A stretch of DNA of 48,694 bases from Eubacteriales bacterium (GCA_029974855.1 JARKQO010000089.1:1-48694), one strand, 5' to 3'; counted from the stretch's first letter, positions 22,111 to 30,466 are shown. A program made the numbers and translations. The notes: generated by a model from the letters alone, not told the origin.

Positions 22111-23145
22111 CTATGGTTGGTCAAAATACGCGTCCATGACACCCTGAAAAACGGAAACCACCCGGGGAATCCGGTCGCCGCCCTTCCAAAAGGCCACCAC
22201 GCAGATTTCCGGCTTGCCAACAGGGGCCAGACCCGCAATCCAACTGACGGAACCCTGGCCGGCCAGCGCTTCCGTGGCAATGATGGAGTAAATCTGGTCG
22301 CGATACTCGCACTTACGAAAGTGCTTGGGCGACACTCCGGTGACATCAATCACGCCCTCCATCGCCGAAAGGATCGTGGGCAGATAGGGGCCAAGCTCCG
22401 CCGAAAGGTCCCCGGCCAGCTTTGGGGCTTCGTCCTGAAAAACGACGGGATCATACACATAGCCGCCGTTGCCCAGGGCCACCCAATACCGTGCCATGGC
22501 CATGGGGGTAATCTGGGAAGTGGAGCGGCCCATCACCGCCTCCAAAATGTCCTCCCGCGCCAGAACATTGGCCGATTCCCCCGGCGCGTTCAGCCCGCTT
22601 GGGCGGCTTAGGCCCAGCTTTTCCCCCATTGCCTGCCAGTTTGCCAAGCCCATTCGATGGCCCAGCGTATAAAAGAAATAATCGCAGGTATTGGCAAGGG
22701 CCAGTCCGACAGTTTGATTTTGATGCTTGTAGCGTTGTTCTGCCGAAATCCAGCAATAGGAGGGGTGCCGCGGGTTTACCTCGCTAAAAGCCCCCAACTC
22801 GGAAATGGTTTCGTCCAATGTGAGGTATCCGCCTGCCAGGGCTGCCAAAGCTGTGAAAGGCGTGAACAACCGCCCCGGGGTGCCCCGCAGGCTGAGCGCC
22901 AGAGGGGTGTCCCCCGAACTGCCTGTATCAGCCATGGCCAGCACCCGGCCCTGCATATCCAACACCACCACACAACCCACCCGGCCTTCGTCCGAGACCC
23001 TGTGAATGGCGTTTTGGGCCGCCTTTTGCAAGATGGCATTTTGCGTGGAGGGGCGTTGCGCGGCCGCCAGGGCTCTCCCCAGACTCGAGATTTGAATAAC
23101 GGCTAACAACCAGATGATGAAACGCTTTGAAGATGAATAGCACAT
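22111..23145 (-). CDS. Penicillin-binding-protein-like transpeptidase lacking catalytic motifs
   Basis: 344 residues. A hydrophobic N-terminus (about 7-28) suggests a signal or anchor. The rest follows a class B PBP transpeptidase domain: GCVVVLDMQGRVLAMA, GRLFTPFTALAALAGGYLTLDE, ALANTCDYFFYTLGHRMG, GRSTSQITPMAMARYWVALGNGG and SWIAGLAPV. The active-site motifs are changed: SxxK reads R92-L-F-T95, SxN reads T153-C-D155, and the KTG site reads TEALAGQG. It therefore cannot act as a normal transpeptidase. With an otherwise intact frame it may be a structural or sensory pseudoenzyme of cell-wall synthesis or sporulation. There is no PBP dimerisation domain. Confidence 0.8.
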   Translation of the reverse strand: MCYSSSKRFIIWLLAVIQISSLGRALAAAQRPSTQNAILQKAAQNAIHRVSDEGRVGCVVVLDMQGRVLAMADTGSSGDTPLALSLRGTPGRLFTPFTALAALAGGYLTLDETISELGAFSEVNPRHPSYCWISAEQRYKHQNQTVGLALANTCDYFFYTLGHRMGLANWQAMGEKLGLSRPSGLNAPGESANVLAREDILEAVMGRSTSQITPMAMARYWVALGNGGYVYDPVVFQDEAPKLAGDLSAELGPYLPTILSAMEGVIDVTGVSPKHFRKCEYRDQIYSIIATEALAGQGSVSWIAGLAPVGKPEICVVAFWKGGDRIPRVVSVFQGVMDAYFDQP

Positions 23146-23547
23146 AGATCACATGCACCTCCTGGAAGATAAACGGCCTTAAAGAGGAAAATCTTCCCAG
23201 CGCAGCTGTTTCATTCACCCTGCCGGGCGGTTTAGCCCTTGTATCACGAAACTGGGGAACACGATCTCACCGGCCATTCATGTGTAAGGCCGTCCGGAAA
23301 AATGCTGCCGGCTAAAACGCATATGGCTTCCTTCATTATATAGAGGAAAGTTGCGTTGAACTGGCTAATAGAATAGATTTTGATACAATGATGGCCGCAA
23401 CCCTCATAGCCGCATCCTCATAACGCTTTGCCAGACTGCCGTATCGCTGTTGATAGTTCGCTTGGTTGAGCGCCACACTGAATCAGTCGCTCAGGCTCCG
23501 CCGAATCTCGATAATTAACACCCCTGGAAAATTAACGCATAGTGGTG
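23146..23547. other. Intergenic region with a recombinase remnant
   Basis: About 400 bases separating GC-rich genes on the left from the AT-richer island on the right. The only coding trace is a short recombinase-like fragment (23390-23482) on the minus strand. Confidence 0.5.
23390..23482 (-). pseudogene. Fragment of a serine-recombinase C-terminus
   Basis: The minus strand encodes SVALNQANYQQRYGSLAKRY followed by EDAAMRVAAI with no start codon and a stop just upstream. This resembles the coiled-coil segment near the C-terminus of large serine recombinases (pattern NQxxYxxRYxxLxxRYExA). It would be the relic of an integrase at the edge of a transferred segment. The match is short, so the call is tentative. 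Confidence 0.35.
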
Positions 23548-23590
23548 TTGCATTTTGGAAAGATGCATGATACAATACTAACGAACGTTA
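23548..23590 (+). promoter_or_regulatory. Promoter and TetR operator
   Basis: TTGCAT (23548-23553), 17-bp spacer, TACAAT (23571-23576). The palindrome TAACG-AA-CGTTA (23579-23590) covers the expected transcription start. An identical palindrome lies at 24243-24254. Confidence 0.75.
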
Positions 23591-23613
23591 TATTAATATT
23601 GGTGGTGACGCGA

Positions 23614-24195
23614 ATGGGAGAGAAGGATTTGCGGATTCGGATCAAGGAAGTGGCGGTCGAGCATTTCAACAGCAACGGATATCACGGAACCACCATTCGA
23701 AATATCGCGCATGAAGTGAATTGCTCCTTACCGATGATCTATTACTATTACAAGAGCAAGAAAGAGCTGTTTGATGAAATCATCAGGGAGGATTACCTTG
23801 AACTGTTAAAAAGGCTGGCAATGCCTCTGAAAATTGGCAATGCTGTGGACTACTACACGGAGCTTGTCCATAACCTAAATAGCTTATCCAGGCATGATAG
23901 ACACCTCTATCGGCTTGGCATCAAAGTATACTTGTCTTTTGATGGTGACGAGGAACATATTCAAGCCATGGAAAATTACGAAGAATCCGTATTTACCCGA
24001 CATGCTGAAATCCTAAAGCCTTACTTGTCAAGTCCCGCCAATTGCGCCGTGGTTGTCCGCACGCTTATCCATCTCCTGGACACGTTGATTCTTGAAATTG
24101 TTGTTAAGGGCAGACACATGCCAGAAGAGGATATCAGGGCGGAGATTTCACTTGTTTTAGGTAAGCACATCCAACCGAATATCCCCGCATCCTAA
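23614..24195 (+). CDS. TetR-family regulator of the AT-rich island
   Basis: 193 residues from ATG 23614 (GTG 23605 is an alternative); starts further upstream lie before the promoter. The N-terminal domain (RIKEVAVEHFNSNGYHGTTI, then IAHEVNCSLPMIYYYYKSKKELF) is a textbook TetR helix-turn-helix. The ligand domain carries no residues that identify an effector. Identical palindromes at its own promoter and just before the next transcription unit indicate autoregulation and control of the CPBP-GNAT-FMN group. Confidence 0.9.
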   Translation: MGEKDLRIRIKEVAVEHFNSNGYHGTTIRNIAHEVNCSLPMIYYYYKSKKELFDEIIREDYLELLKRLAMPLKIGNAVDYYTELVHNLNSLSRHDRHLYRLGIKVYLSFDGDEEHIQAMENYEESVFTRHAEILKPYLSSPANCAVVVRTLIHLLDTLILEIVVKGRHMPEEDIRAEISLVLGKHIQPNIPAS

Positions 24196-24242
24196 AATAA
24201 GGACCGCAATGCAAAGTGGCTGGCAACGGTTTGTCGTGTATC

Positions 24243-24254
24243 TAACGAACGTTA
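24243..24254. promoter_or_regulatory. Second TetR operator
   Basis: TAACGAACGTTA, identical to 23579-23590 and with the same preceding C, 27 bases before the GTG of a 29-codon frame and about 180 bases before the CPBP gene. Confidence 0.65.
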
Positions 24255-24280
24255 ATTAATAATAGCGAGGGAGTATTGTC

Positions 24281-24370
24281 GTGAATATTAAGGGCCTAAC
24301 TATGATGGATAGATATCAATTTCCAGGCATAGATGACAGGACTATCAACGACGGAGTAAGAGATTTTTGA
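24281..24370 (+). CDS. Possible 29-residue leader peptide
   Basis: GTG 24281 has GAGGGAG 9 bases upstream; the frame MNIKGLTMMDRYQFPGIDDR and nine further residues ends at 24370. It lies between the TetR operator and the CPBP gene. It may be a leader peptide, a small regulator or a decayed gene start; no relative is recognised. Confidence 0.35.
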   Translation: MNIKGLTMMDRYQFPGIDDRTINDGVRDF

Positions 24371-24436
24371 CAATCCGAAAGGATTGATGAAGATTACATT
24401 AGAGTCTGTATCGGCCAAAGGGCACGGGAGGCAACC

Positions 24437-25315
24437 ATGAGGAATGGATTTCTATCGAAAATGGAGGATGCAAAAATGAGCGCATTGAATGACAAAACAT
24501 CTGACTTGCAGCGATTGGAGCTCGTGAACCATCATGCTGGAGTTGACCGTAAGCAGAACAATGCACTAGGCCGCAAGTTTATGGGCATGTTCAAGCAGAA
24601 CAGAATCACTCTTGGCTTCGTGACAATGGCTGCATTATTTCTGGTACAGATTCTCTTCGGGAGGGCGGGTCATCTCGCCGCTGATTGGATATCCTTCCAG
24701 CGCCTCGATCCCTATAACGCATTCGCCGGCATCTCCATTCACCATGCCGTCCAGATGTTGCTGGCCTTCGCTGTCATCGCGTACTTGAGGAAACGGTTTC
24801 ATCTAAAATTTTGGTTTCAGCTTGGCGACTCGAAGAAGGGAGTCAGATTCGTGGCTTTGTATACTGCGGCTTTCTCCGCTCTATCAATTGCAGTGCACAT
24901 TCTGATGTATTTCAACGATCAGTTGCCCCACTATGCTTTTCCACTGGATGGAAGAAGCATCCTTGGCACTTTGGGCTTCCAGTTGTTCTTGAGCGGGCCA
25001 TCTGAAGAGATAATCTACCGAGCTTTGCCAATGACGATGCTTATCTGCGCCTTTGGCAGGAGTATCCCGGTCAAGGGAAGCCTCACTTTAGAAGTCATCC
25101 TCACTGCGATCCTGTTTTCATTGGCCCATACCAGTTGGTCACTCAATCCTTTCGTTTTCCGGGCTGATCCATTTCAACTGGTGTATTCCTTTGCTTTGGG
25201 CAGCATTCAGGGAATTGTGTATCAAAGAACCAAAAGCATTCTATATCCGATGATGATGCACAGTTTCAGCAATGTGCTGATGGTTGGTACCGGGTATTTG
25301 TTTGCCACTATCTAA
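24437..25315 (+). CDS. CPBP-family intramembrane metalloprotease
   Basis: 292 residues from ATG with GGGAGG 5 bases upstream. After a polar 55-residue N-terminus come about seven membrane segments. The CPBP (Abi, CAAX-protease) motifs are complete: E190-E191-xxx-R195 (EEIIYR), H231 in FSLAHTSW, and H275-xxx-N279 in MMMHSFSNVL. Members cleave within membranes; in Gram-positives many act in bacteriocin maturation or self-immunity, others in signalling. Regulation by the adjacent TetR is likely. A DUF1648 (SdpI-like) protein further along the island would fit an immunity theme, but no bacteriocin gene is visible. Confidence 0.88.
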   Translation: MRNGFLSKMEDAKMSALNDKTSDLQRLELVNHHAGVDRKQNNALGRKFMGMFKQNRITLGFVTMAALFLVQILFGRAGHLAADWISFQRLDPYNAFAGISIHHAVQMLLAFAVIAYLRKRFHLKFWFQLGDSKKGVRFVALYTAAFSALSIAVHILMYFNDQLPHYAFPLDGRSILGTLGFQLFLSGPSEEIIYRALPMTMLICAFGRSIPVKGSLTLEVILTAILFSLAHTSWSLNPFVFRADPFQLVYSFALGSIQGIVYQRTKSILYPMMMHSFSNVLMVGTGYLFATI

Positions 25316-25380
25316 AGCGAATTGTTTTGGCGAGTATCAGGAAGAGCGATGGTTTAATGGTAAACGCGGGGAGGCAATGA

Positions 25381-26343
25381 ATGGTGAACAATTATGGAAT
25401 ACGGAGGATGCAAGAGCCGGACGTTGCCGCGGCTGTAGCCATCTGGATCCAACAATATGAGCAATATTGCGGCAGGTCTGATCTGTTCCCGAGCTATTGG
25501 ACAGATGACGTCAGTGAGATAACCCGCTACCTGACAAAAAAAGTTTCCCATGGAGCTGCGATTGTCGCAAAATCCGGCAGAGAATTGCTTGGATACTTAA
25601 CCTATGATGAGTTCCCGTTTCATGGGGAAAAGTCGGTATTCTGCCCAGCGATTGCCCACGCGGCCATTGACGAACACAAGGAAGAAGCATATCTGTCTAT
25701 GTATCAATATATCTCCAGGGAGTGGGTTGACAGGGCTGTTTTTAATCATATGTGGACCATTTTCTATATGGATACGAAACTGAGAGACATTCTTTATGAC
25801 TTAGGTTTTGGTTCGTATTTGGTAGACGCATATACCCATACAAACGATACGTTAACTATTAGTTCGGGATATGAAGTCAGAGATGCGAAACCTCAAGATG
25901 CAGAACTACTATATGATTTGGTAGAAGAATCGAAAGAATACTATAAGTCGGCGCCGATCTTCCTTAATAGAGGTCGATATTTAAAGGGAGACATTGAGAA
26001 GATTCTCATTGAGAATAAGGTATTTATAGCCTGGGATGCTCAGTGTGCAATAGGGTTTATCCATGTAGGAACATCAAAAAGCCCCAACATTTTTGATCTG
26101 TCCATAAAGAATTGTGGCCTGATCGACGAGATAGGCGCTTATCTAAAGCCTGAATACAGGGGGAAGGGATTGGGGAGAGATTTGGTAAAAAGCGTATTTG
26201 ATTATTGTAGCAATAACGGAATTGACGGGATTCATGTCGATTTTGAAACAGCAAATTTGTTTGCCAACAGGTTCTGGAAGAAGTATTTCAACCCCATGCT
26301 TTTATCCACAAGAAGGACCATAAATAAAAACATTCATGAATGA
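25381..26343 (+). CDS. GNAT-family acetyltransferase, probably two domains
   Basis: 320 residues from ATG 25381 (GGGGAGG 7 bases upstream). The C-terminal half has a full GNAT acetyl-CoA fold: IDEIGAYLKPEYRGKGLGRDLV holds the Q/RxxGxG/A pyrophosphate loop (RGKGLG), followed by HVDFETANLFANRFWKKYFN. The N-terminal half (MQEPDVAAAVAIWIQQYEQY, then FMDTKLRDILYDLGFG) looks like a degenerate second GNAT domain, as in mycothiol-synthase-like twin-domain proteins. The substrate is unknown. Codons are AT-rich compared with the flanking regions. Confidence 0.85.
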   Translation: MVNNYGIRRMQEPDVAAAVAIWIQQYEQYCGRSDLFPSYWTDDVSEITRYLTKKVSHGAAIVAKSGRELLGYLTYDEFPFHGEKSVFCPAIAHAAIDEHKEEAYLSMYQYISREWVDRAVFNHMWTIFYMDTKLRDILYDLGFGSYLVDAYTHTNDTLTISSGYEVRDAKPQDAELLYDLVEESKEYYKSAPIFLNRGRYLKGDIEKILIENKVFIAWDAQCAIGFIHVGTSKSPNIFDLSIKNCGLIDEIGAYLKPEYRGKGLGRDLVKSVFDYCSNNGIDGIHVDFETANLFANRFWKKYFNPMLLSTRRTINKNIHE

Positions 26344-26404
26344 TGAATCTGCTCTATTGCATCAGTCCATGATGCAGACCATTATCGGAAGGAGGGCGAG
26401 CGCG

Positions 26405-26797
26405 ATGAAACGGATGTTTCAAATCTTGGCTGTGGTTGCTGCCATAGGAGGGATATTTTCCGCCGTTGTGTTGTTGATGTCTGTCAAGATGGAGGATGAG
26501 TTGGCAGGCTTACAGTATTGTGAGATTGATTTAAATGAATTGAAGGATGGGATATATCAGGGGCAGGCGGAAACAACCTTTGTAAAAGCAGCGGTCGCTG
26601 TTGAAGTAAGCGATCATAAAATAATCGGAATTGACATACTAAAGCACGATAACGGGCTTGGGACAAGGGCAGAGGGTATCGTAGAGGACATGATTGCCCT
26701 GAACACCTACGATGTAGATGCCATAAGCGGAGCAACATCCTCAAGCCAAATCATCAAGAGCGCAGTAAACGATGCGCTTGCATATGAAGCAAACTAG
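26405..26797 (+). CDS. FMN-binding domain protein, membrane-anchored
   Basis: 130 residues from ATG 26405, with GGAAGGAGGG 8 bases upstream; the longer frame from 26336 overlaps the GNAT gene. One N-terminal membrane helix (about 7-28) is followed by an FMN-binding domain of the RnfG/NqrC type: DLNELKDGIYQGQAETTFVK, ILKHDNGLGTRAEGI and the flavin-attachment motif AISGATSSSQIIKSAVNDAL. It is a paralogue of the protein at 19572-19952 and likewise belongs to a TetR-controlled group. It likely takes part in electron transfer at the outer membrane face. Confidence 0.85.
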   Translation: MKRMFQILAVVAAIGGIFSAVVLLMSVKMEDELAGLQYCEIDLNELKDGIYQGQAETTFVKAAVAVEVSDHKIIGIDILKHDNGLGTRAEGIVEDMIALNTYDVDAISGATSSSQIIKSAVNDALAYEAN

Positions 26798-26894
26798 GGT
26801 CTGGTAAAGAGATTGGGCACCATGCCCTCTGAAATCAGAGCATATATGCTGGATCAATATATTATGACGCATAAGAGGAACGGAGAGTTAAACA

Positions 26895-27200
26895 GTGGAC
26901 AAAGAGAAACGGTCAAGACCGTTCGACAAGATCGTGATTGCAATAACAGTGCTGTCATTCGCTGCAACAATCCTTATTCATTCACGCCTGCCCGACCAAA
27001 TTCCATACCATTGGGGAGTGGGTGGCCACGTTAAAACGATCGATAGGCGGTTTGCATTTATAACTGCGCTAACGCCTGCGGTTATTTACTACATGGTTAA
27101 GTATCGCTCAAAGAAGACCCGGCCGGATGCCTTGGCGTTGGTGATTGCCCTGTTCATTGTGGCAATCCATTGGGCTATCCTCTTCATTGCGATGGGATAA
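26895..27200 (+). CDS. DUF1648 (SdpI N-terminal-like) membrane protein
   Basis: 101 residues from GTG 26895 (GGAGAG upstream). A DUF1648 domain begins at once: hydrophobic helix, then SRLPDQIPYHWGVGGHVKTI with the family's P-x-H-(W/F)-x-x-x-G motif, followed by two more membrane helices. In SdpI of Bacillus subtilis this domain belongs to an immunity protein against the SdpC toxin; stand-alone copies have no proven role. It lies in the same TetR-linked island as the CPBP protease. Confidence 0.8.
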   Translation: MDKEKRSRPFDKIVIAITVLSFAATILIHSRLPDQIPYHWGVGGHVKTIDRRFAFITALTPAVIYYMVKYRSKKTRPDALALVIALFIVAIHWAILFIAMG

Positions 27201-27343
27201 ATCGAATGGAGAAAGATGTATCGATTGAATACGATCCAAAACTATTGTAAGTTGTTACCTGAACCCGTAACTTACGGGAGGTTCCAGTGCTATGGCAGCA
27301 ATGGACCTGGAATGCGGCTGATTTTTGATTGGGAGGGTCATGT

Positions 27344-27550
27344 ATGATACAGGAACACATCTCGGGGATATTGTTACTGCTTCTTTCCCTACTGCTGTTA
27401 TGCTGTCCAAAGCAAATATGGAAATGGACAGAAGCATGGAAGACGGAAAAAAGCAAAACGGCAACCTGTTCGAACGCCTACGTCATTGTGCTTAGAGGTG
27501 TGGGAACGGTTTTGCTGATAGCGGGCTTTCTTGTATTGTTCCAATTCTAA
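27344..27550 (+). CDS. Small two-helix membrane protein
   Basis: 68 residues from ATG 27344 (GGGAGGG 6 bases upstream). Helix 1 (about 6-22, GILLLLLSLLLLCCPK), a basic middle WKWTEAWKTEKSK, and helix 2 (about 50-67). The pattern resembles DUF6199-type small membrane proteins with a P-K-x-x-W-K-x-T-E-x-W-K core, though I recall that family only loosely. It is the last gene of the island; a convergent, GC-rich gene follows. Confidence 0.65.
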   Translation: MIQEHISGILLLLLSLLLLCCPKQIWKWTEAWKTEKSKTATCSNAYVIVLRGVGTVLLIAGFLVLFQF

Positions 27551-27692
27551 ACTCGAGCTTGCCACTTTTCTCCCCGGCTAAACGGGACAAAACTCACCTG
27601 GACGATGCAAACCCAGGCAGGACCTGGTAAAAAATAGGTCAAGCGACGCGAGAGAGGGCACTGAACGGGTGGAGATGATTTGGCTGCCCATT

Positions 27693-28376
27693 CTACGGGG
27701 TACTGTTTATTCCGCCCTCGACGATGGCCCGGGCGCTCCTGGCGCTGCAGCCCAGGCGGGTGCAGCCCGCCTCGGTGAAGGCCAGCGCCTTTTCGTAGGT
27801 GCGTACCTGGCCGGAGGCCTTGAGCTGCACCTGGGGGCCGATGTGCTGACGCATCAAAGTGAGGATCTCCACGGATGCGCCGTCGCCCCGGAAGCCGGTG
27901 GAGGTCTTGACGAAATCCATGCCCGCCTGGGTGGCCAGCTCACTGGCGCGGATGATCTCCGCCTCGGTGAGGATACCGGTCTCGAAGATGGCCTTGACGA
28001 TATGGTCGCCCTTGGCCTTCACCGCCTGTACTACGGCCCGCATGTCGTCCAGCACAGCCTGGTCGTTGCCGTCCTTCAGCTGGCCGATGTTGATGACCAT
28101 GTCCACCTCCGTGGCGCCATGGTCGATGGCCTCGGCGGCCTCAAAGGCTTTCACCGCCGGGGTGGTCATGCCGAAGGGGAAACCCACCGCCACATCCACG
28201 CCCACCGGGCTGCCCTGCAGGAAGTTTGCCGCATCCTTAACCCGGGAAGGCATCACCGCCACCGCGGCGTAGCCTTCCGCTTTGGCGGCCTCGCAGAGCT
28301 GCCGGAGTTCCTCCAGGGTGGTTTCCGGCTCCAGTAGGGCGGCGTCCAGGATAGAAGCGAATTGTTTCTTAGCCAT
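27693..28376 (-). CDS. deoC: Deoxyribose-phosphate aldolase (DeoC-type)
   Basis: 227 residues from ATG 28376 (AGAGGG 6 bases upstream; ATG 28394, overlapping the previous stop, is possible). DERA cleaves 2-deoxyribose-5-phosphate to glyceraldehyde-3-phosphate and acetaldehyde. Schiff-base lysine K157 lies in DFVKTSTGF, D92 in TEVDMVINIG, and the second lysine K186 in LKASGQVRT. The usual KASGG reads KASGQ, a change next to the phosphate-binding loop that may mark a different substrate. It is the last gene of the transporter/dehydrogenase operon, so it may cleave a product of that pathway rather than deoxyribose-5-phosphate. Confidence 0.85.
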   Translation of the reverse strand: MAKKQFASILDAALLEPETTLEELRQLCEAAKAEGYAAVAVMPSRVKDAANFLQGSPVGVDVAVGFPFGMTTPAVKAFEAAEAIDHGATEVDMVINIGQLKDGNDQAVLDDMRAVVQAVKAKGDHIVKAIFETGILTEAEIIRASELATQAGMDFVKTSTGFRGDGASVEILTLMRQHIGPQVQLKASGQVRTYEKALAFTEAGCTRLGCSARSARAIVEGGINSTP

Positions 28377-28393
28377 GATGTCCCTCTTTCCCA

Positions 28394-29461
28394 TTAAATC
28401 TGATCATTGTGCATGAACACCTTCAGGGCCTCTCCGCTGGCCGCCATTCGGATGCCCTCAGCCAGGCGGCTCAGCGGCAGGCGATGGGTGACGATGCGGT
28501 CCGCGTCAATGCGCCCGGCCCGCAGGATGGCCAGCGCCCGCTGCATGTGCCGCACAGCGGAGGAGGAAGCGCCGAAGATGGAAAGCTCCTTGTAATGCAC
28601 CGCGCGGCTGTCCAGGGTGATGTCCGGCATATCCTTGGGGAGGCTGGCGAATAGGCTGAGCCTGCCCCGGTAGTCCAGCATGCCCACCGCCTGCTCCATG
28701 GGCGCGCGGGCCGGGGCGGTGACGATGGCCACCTCCGCGCCCCGTTCCCCTGTGGCCGCCAGCACCGCTTCCCGCAGGTCCTCCCCGGTGGAATCAATGA
28801 GGCGTGTGTAGCCGAAACGCCGCGCGATTTCGATGCGCTGGGGGGAGGTCTCCGACACCATCACGACCCCCGCGCCGGAAAGCGTCGCCAGCTCCGCGTG
28901 CAGGATGCCTATGGGTCCGGCGCCCACCACCAGCACGCTCTCTCCGGGGCGAATCGCCAAGGGGTCCTGACCATTGATGCAGCAAGCCAGCGGCTCCGCC
29001 AGGCAGGCCTGTTCATCCGAGATTTCCGGACCGATGGGGATCAGGTTGCCCATCCGCAGCGCCTGGGCGGGTATCGCCAGGTATTCCGCGAAGGTGCCCT
29101 GGTAGTGCAGCGACAGGCTCCGGCTGTGCCGGCAGATGTGAAACAGGCCCCGTTGGCAGTTGGGGCACTTGCCGCAGGGGATGTTGGGTTCTATGGCCAC
29201 CCGCATACCCACCTGGTATTCCGGGTAGTCGCCGCCCAGTTGCTCGATGACGCCACAGGCCTCGTGCCCCAGGATTTGCGGTGGCGTGATGGCGGGATGG
29301 CCATAGGTGGCGATCTTGATATCGCTGCCGCAGATCATGCTGCCGGTGAGGCGAACCAACGCGCCGCCCGCCGGGCACGCGGGCTTTTCCACCCGCTCCA
29401 GGCGGATATCGCCGGGGCCGTGGAACACCGCCGCATACATCGTGTCTTGGTTTGCGTTCAT
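28394..29461 (-). CDS. Zinc-dependent medium-chain dehydrogenase (sorbitol/threonine dehydrogenase type)
   Basis: 355 residues; AAAGGAG lies 8 bases before ATG and the start overlaps the upstream stop. Catalytic zinc ligands: C44 in ICGSDIK and H65-E66 in LGHEACG. The structural zinc cluster is CGKCPNCQRGLFHIC, about 96-110. Rossmann NAD motif VVGAGPIGILHAELA lies near 176-190. It should oxidise a secondary alcohol of a polyol or sugar with NAD(P)+. Between deoC and two URO-D-like genes in one operon, it probably acts on the sugar imported by the transporter encoded upstream. Confidence 0.88.
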   Translation of the reverse strand: MNANQDTMYAAVFHGPGDIRLERVEKPACPAGGALVRLTGSMICGSDIKIATYGHPAITPPQILGHEACGVIEQLGGDYPEYQVGMRVAIEPNIPCGKCPNCQRGLFHICRHSRSLSLHYQGTFAEYLAIPAQALRMGNLIPIGPEISDEQACLAEPLACCINGQDPLAIRPGESVLVVGAGPIGILHAELATLSGAGVVMVSETSPQRIEIARRFGYTRLIDSTGEDLREAVLAATGERGAEVAIVTAPARAPMEQAVGMLDYRGRLSLFASLPKDMPDITLDSRAVHYKELSIFGASSSAVRHMQRALAILRAGRIDADRIVTHRLPLSRLAEGIRMAASGEALKVFMHNDQI

Positions 29462-30450
29462 TTCGGAGACTCCTTTGGAGGATAGGTGTTGTACCTGCGC
29501 CCCTGAAAGGCGCGGGAAATGCTGTCGTAGTTTTCGTCGCTGACGCCCACGCAGCTGTATTCCTCAATATAACCCAGGTAACCGCCCGTGGCTGTGGCAA
29601 GCTGTGCCACCAGGGCGTCCACATAGGCATGGATTTCGGCGTCGTTGCCGTACACCGCCACCGTCTGGTGATCCACCGGGCAGTTGAAGCAGGTGAGGCC
29701 TTTGTAGTTTGCGGACAACCATTCCATGGGGAAGATGTCCGGCTGGTTCAGGTTCAGCACGTCGGCCCCCAGGTGGATGAGATCCGGCAGAATTTCCCGG
29801 ACATCGCCGCAGCTGTGGAAATAGACGTCGCCGCCCAGGCTATGAATCAAATCGAACTGCCGCCGGTACACCGGGGCAAAGAATTCCCGCCACTGGACAG
29901 GGGAGATGAGCATCCCCAGCTGGCTGCCCCAGTCGTCAAAGAAGGCGATGCCGTCCATGCCGGCCTTCATGAAGCCGCGAATCAGCCCGTTTTCCACCTC
30001 CATGATGCGGTGCAGCAGGCGGCGGAAGTAATCCGGCTCCAGATAGAGGTCCTCCAGGGCGGTGGAGAAGCCCCGCAGGCCGGTGAGCACCGCGAAGCCG
30101 GAGAGGTGCAAATCCCCGATGAGGTATTTGTCACCGTGGGTGCGGGCGATGCGCCTGACCTCATCAAAGCGGCCCGGCGCGTCCGGGTCCAGGAAGCGGT
30201 AGCGGTCCAGCAAAGATATGTCTCCGGCCAGTGGCGAGAACACCGGCTGGCCCATGGTGCCGTTGTTCAGGTCCTCCCAGATCACACCCCACTCGTCCTC
30301 GCCGGGGACCGGCGGCGTGAAACCCGCGGCCGTGCCGTAGTTCAGCATCAGGATGTCGGATTTGTCCCGGTCTTTATTTTTATAGAAAAGGGGCAGCCAG
30401 GCGGGGCCGCGAAAATGGATGGCGTCGCTGACCACTTGTTTGGAGGTCAC
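29458..30450 (-). CDS. URO-D superfamily protein 1 (MtaA-like)
   Basis: 330 residues from GTG 30450 (AAGGAGGG 7 bases upstream; the longer frame to 30804 is a shadow of the next gene). The TIM-barrel family covers uroporphyrinogen decarboxylase and zinc methyltransferases such as MtaA. It has HSCGD (a His-x-Cys pair in the zinc position of methyltransferases), AGMDGIAFFDDWGSQ and, near the C-terminus, EEYSCVGVSDENYDSI with a Cys where MtaA has its third zinc ligand. The N-terminal Arg/Asp pattern of true HemE is lacking. It probably acts on a sugar-derived or methylated substrate. It pairs with the gene at 30467-31495. Confidence 0.8.
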   Translation of the reverse strand: MTSKQVVSDAIHFRGPAWLPLFYKNKDRDKSDILMLNYGTAAGFTPPVPGEDEWGVIWEDLNNGTMGQPVFSPLAGDISLLDRYRFLDPDAPGRFDEVRRIARTHGDKYLIGDLHLSGFAVLTGLRGFSTALEDLYLEPDYFRRLLHRIMEVENGLIRGFMKAGMDGIAFFDDWGSQLGMLISPVQWREFFAPVYRRQFDLIHSLGGDVYFHSCGDVREILPDLIHLGADVLNLNQPDIFPMEWLSANYKGLTCFNCPVDHQTVAVYGNDAEIHAYVDALVAQLATATGGYLGYIEEYSCVGVSDENYDSISRAFQGRRYNTYPPKESPK

Positions 30451-30466
30451 AGGTATTCCCTCCTTA

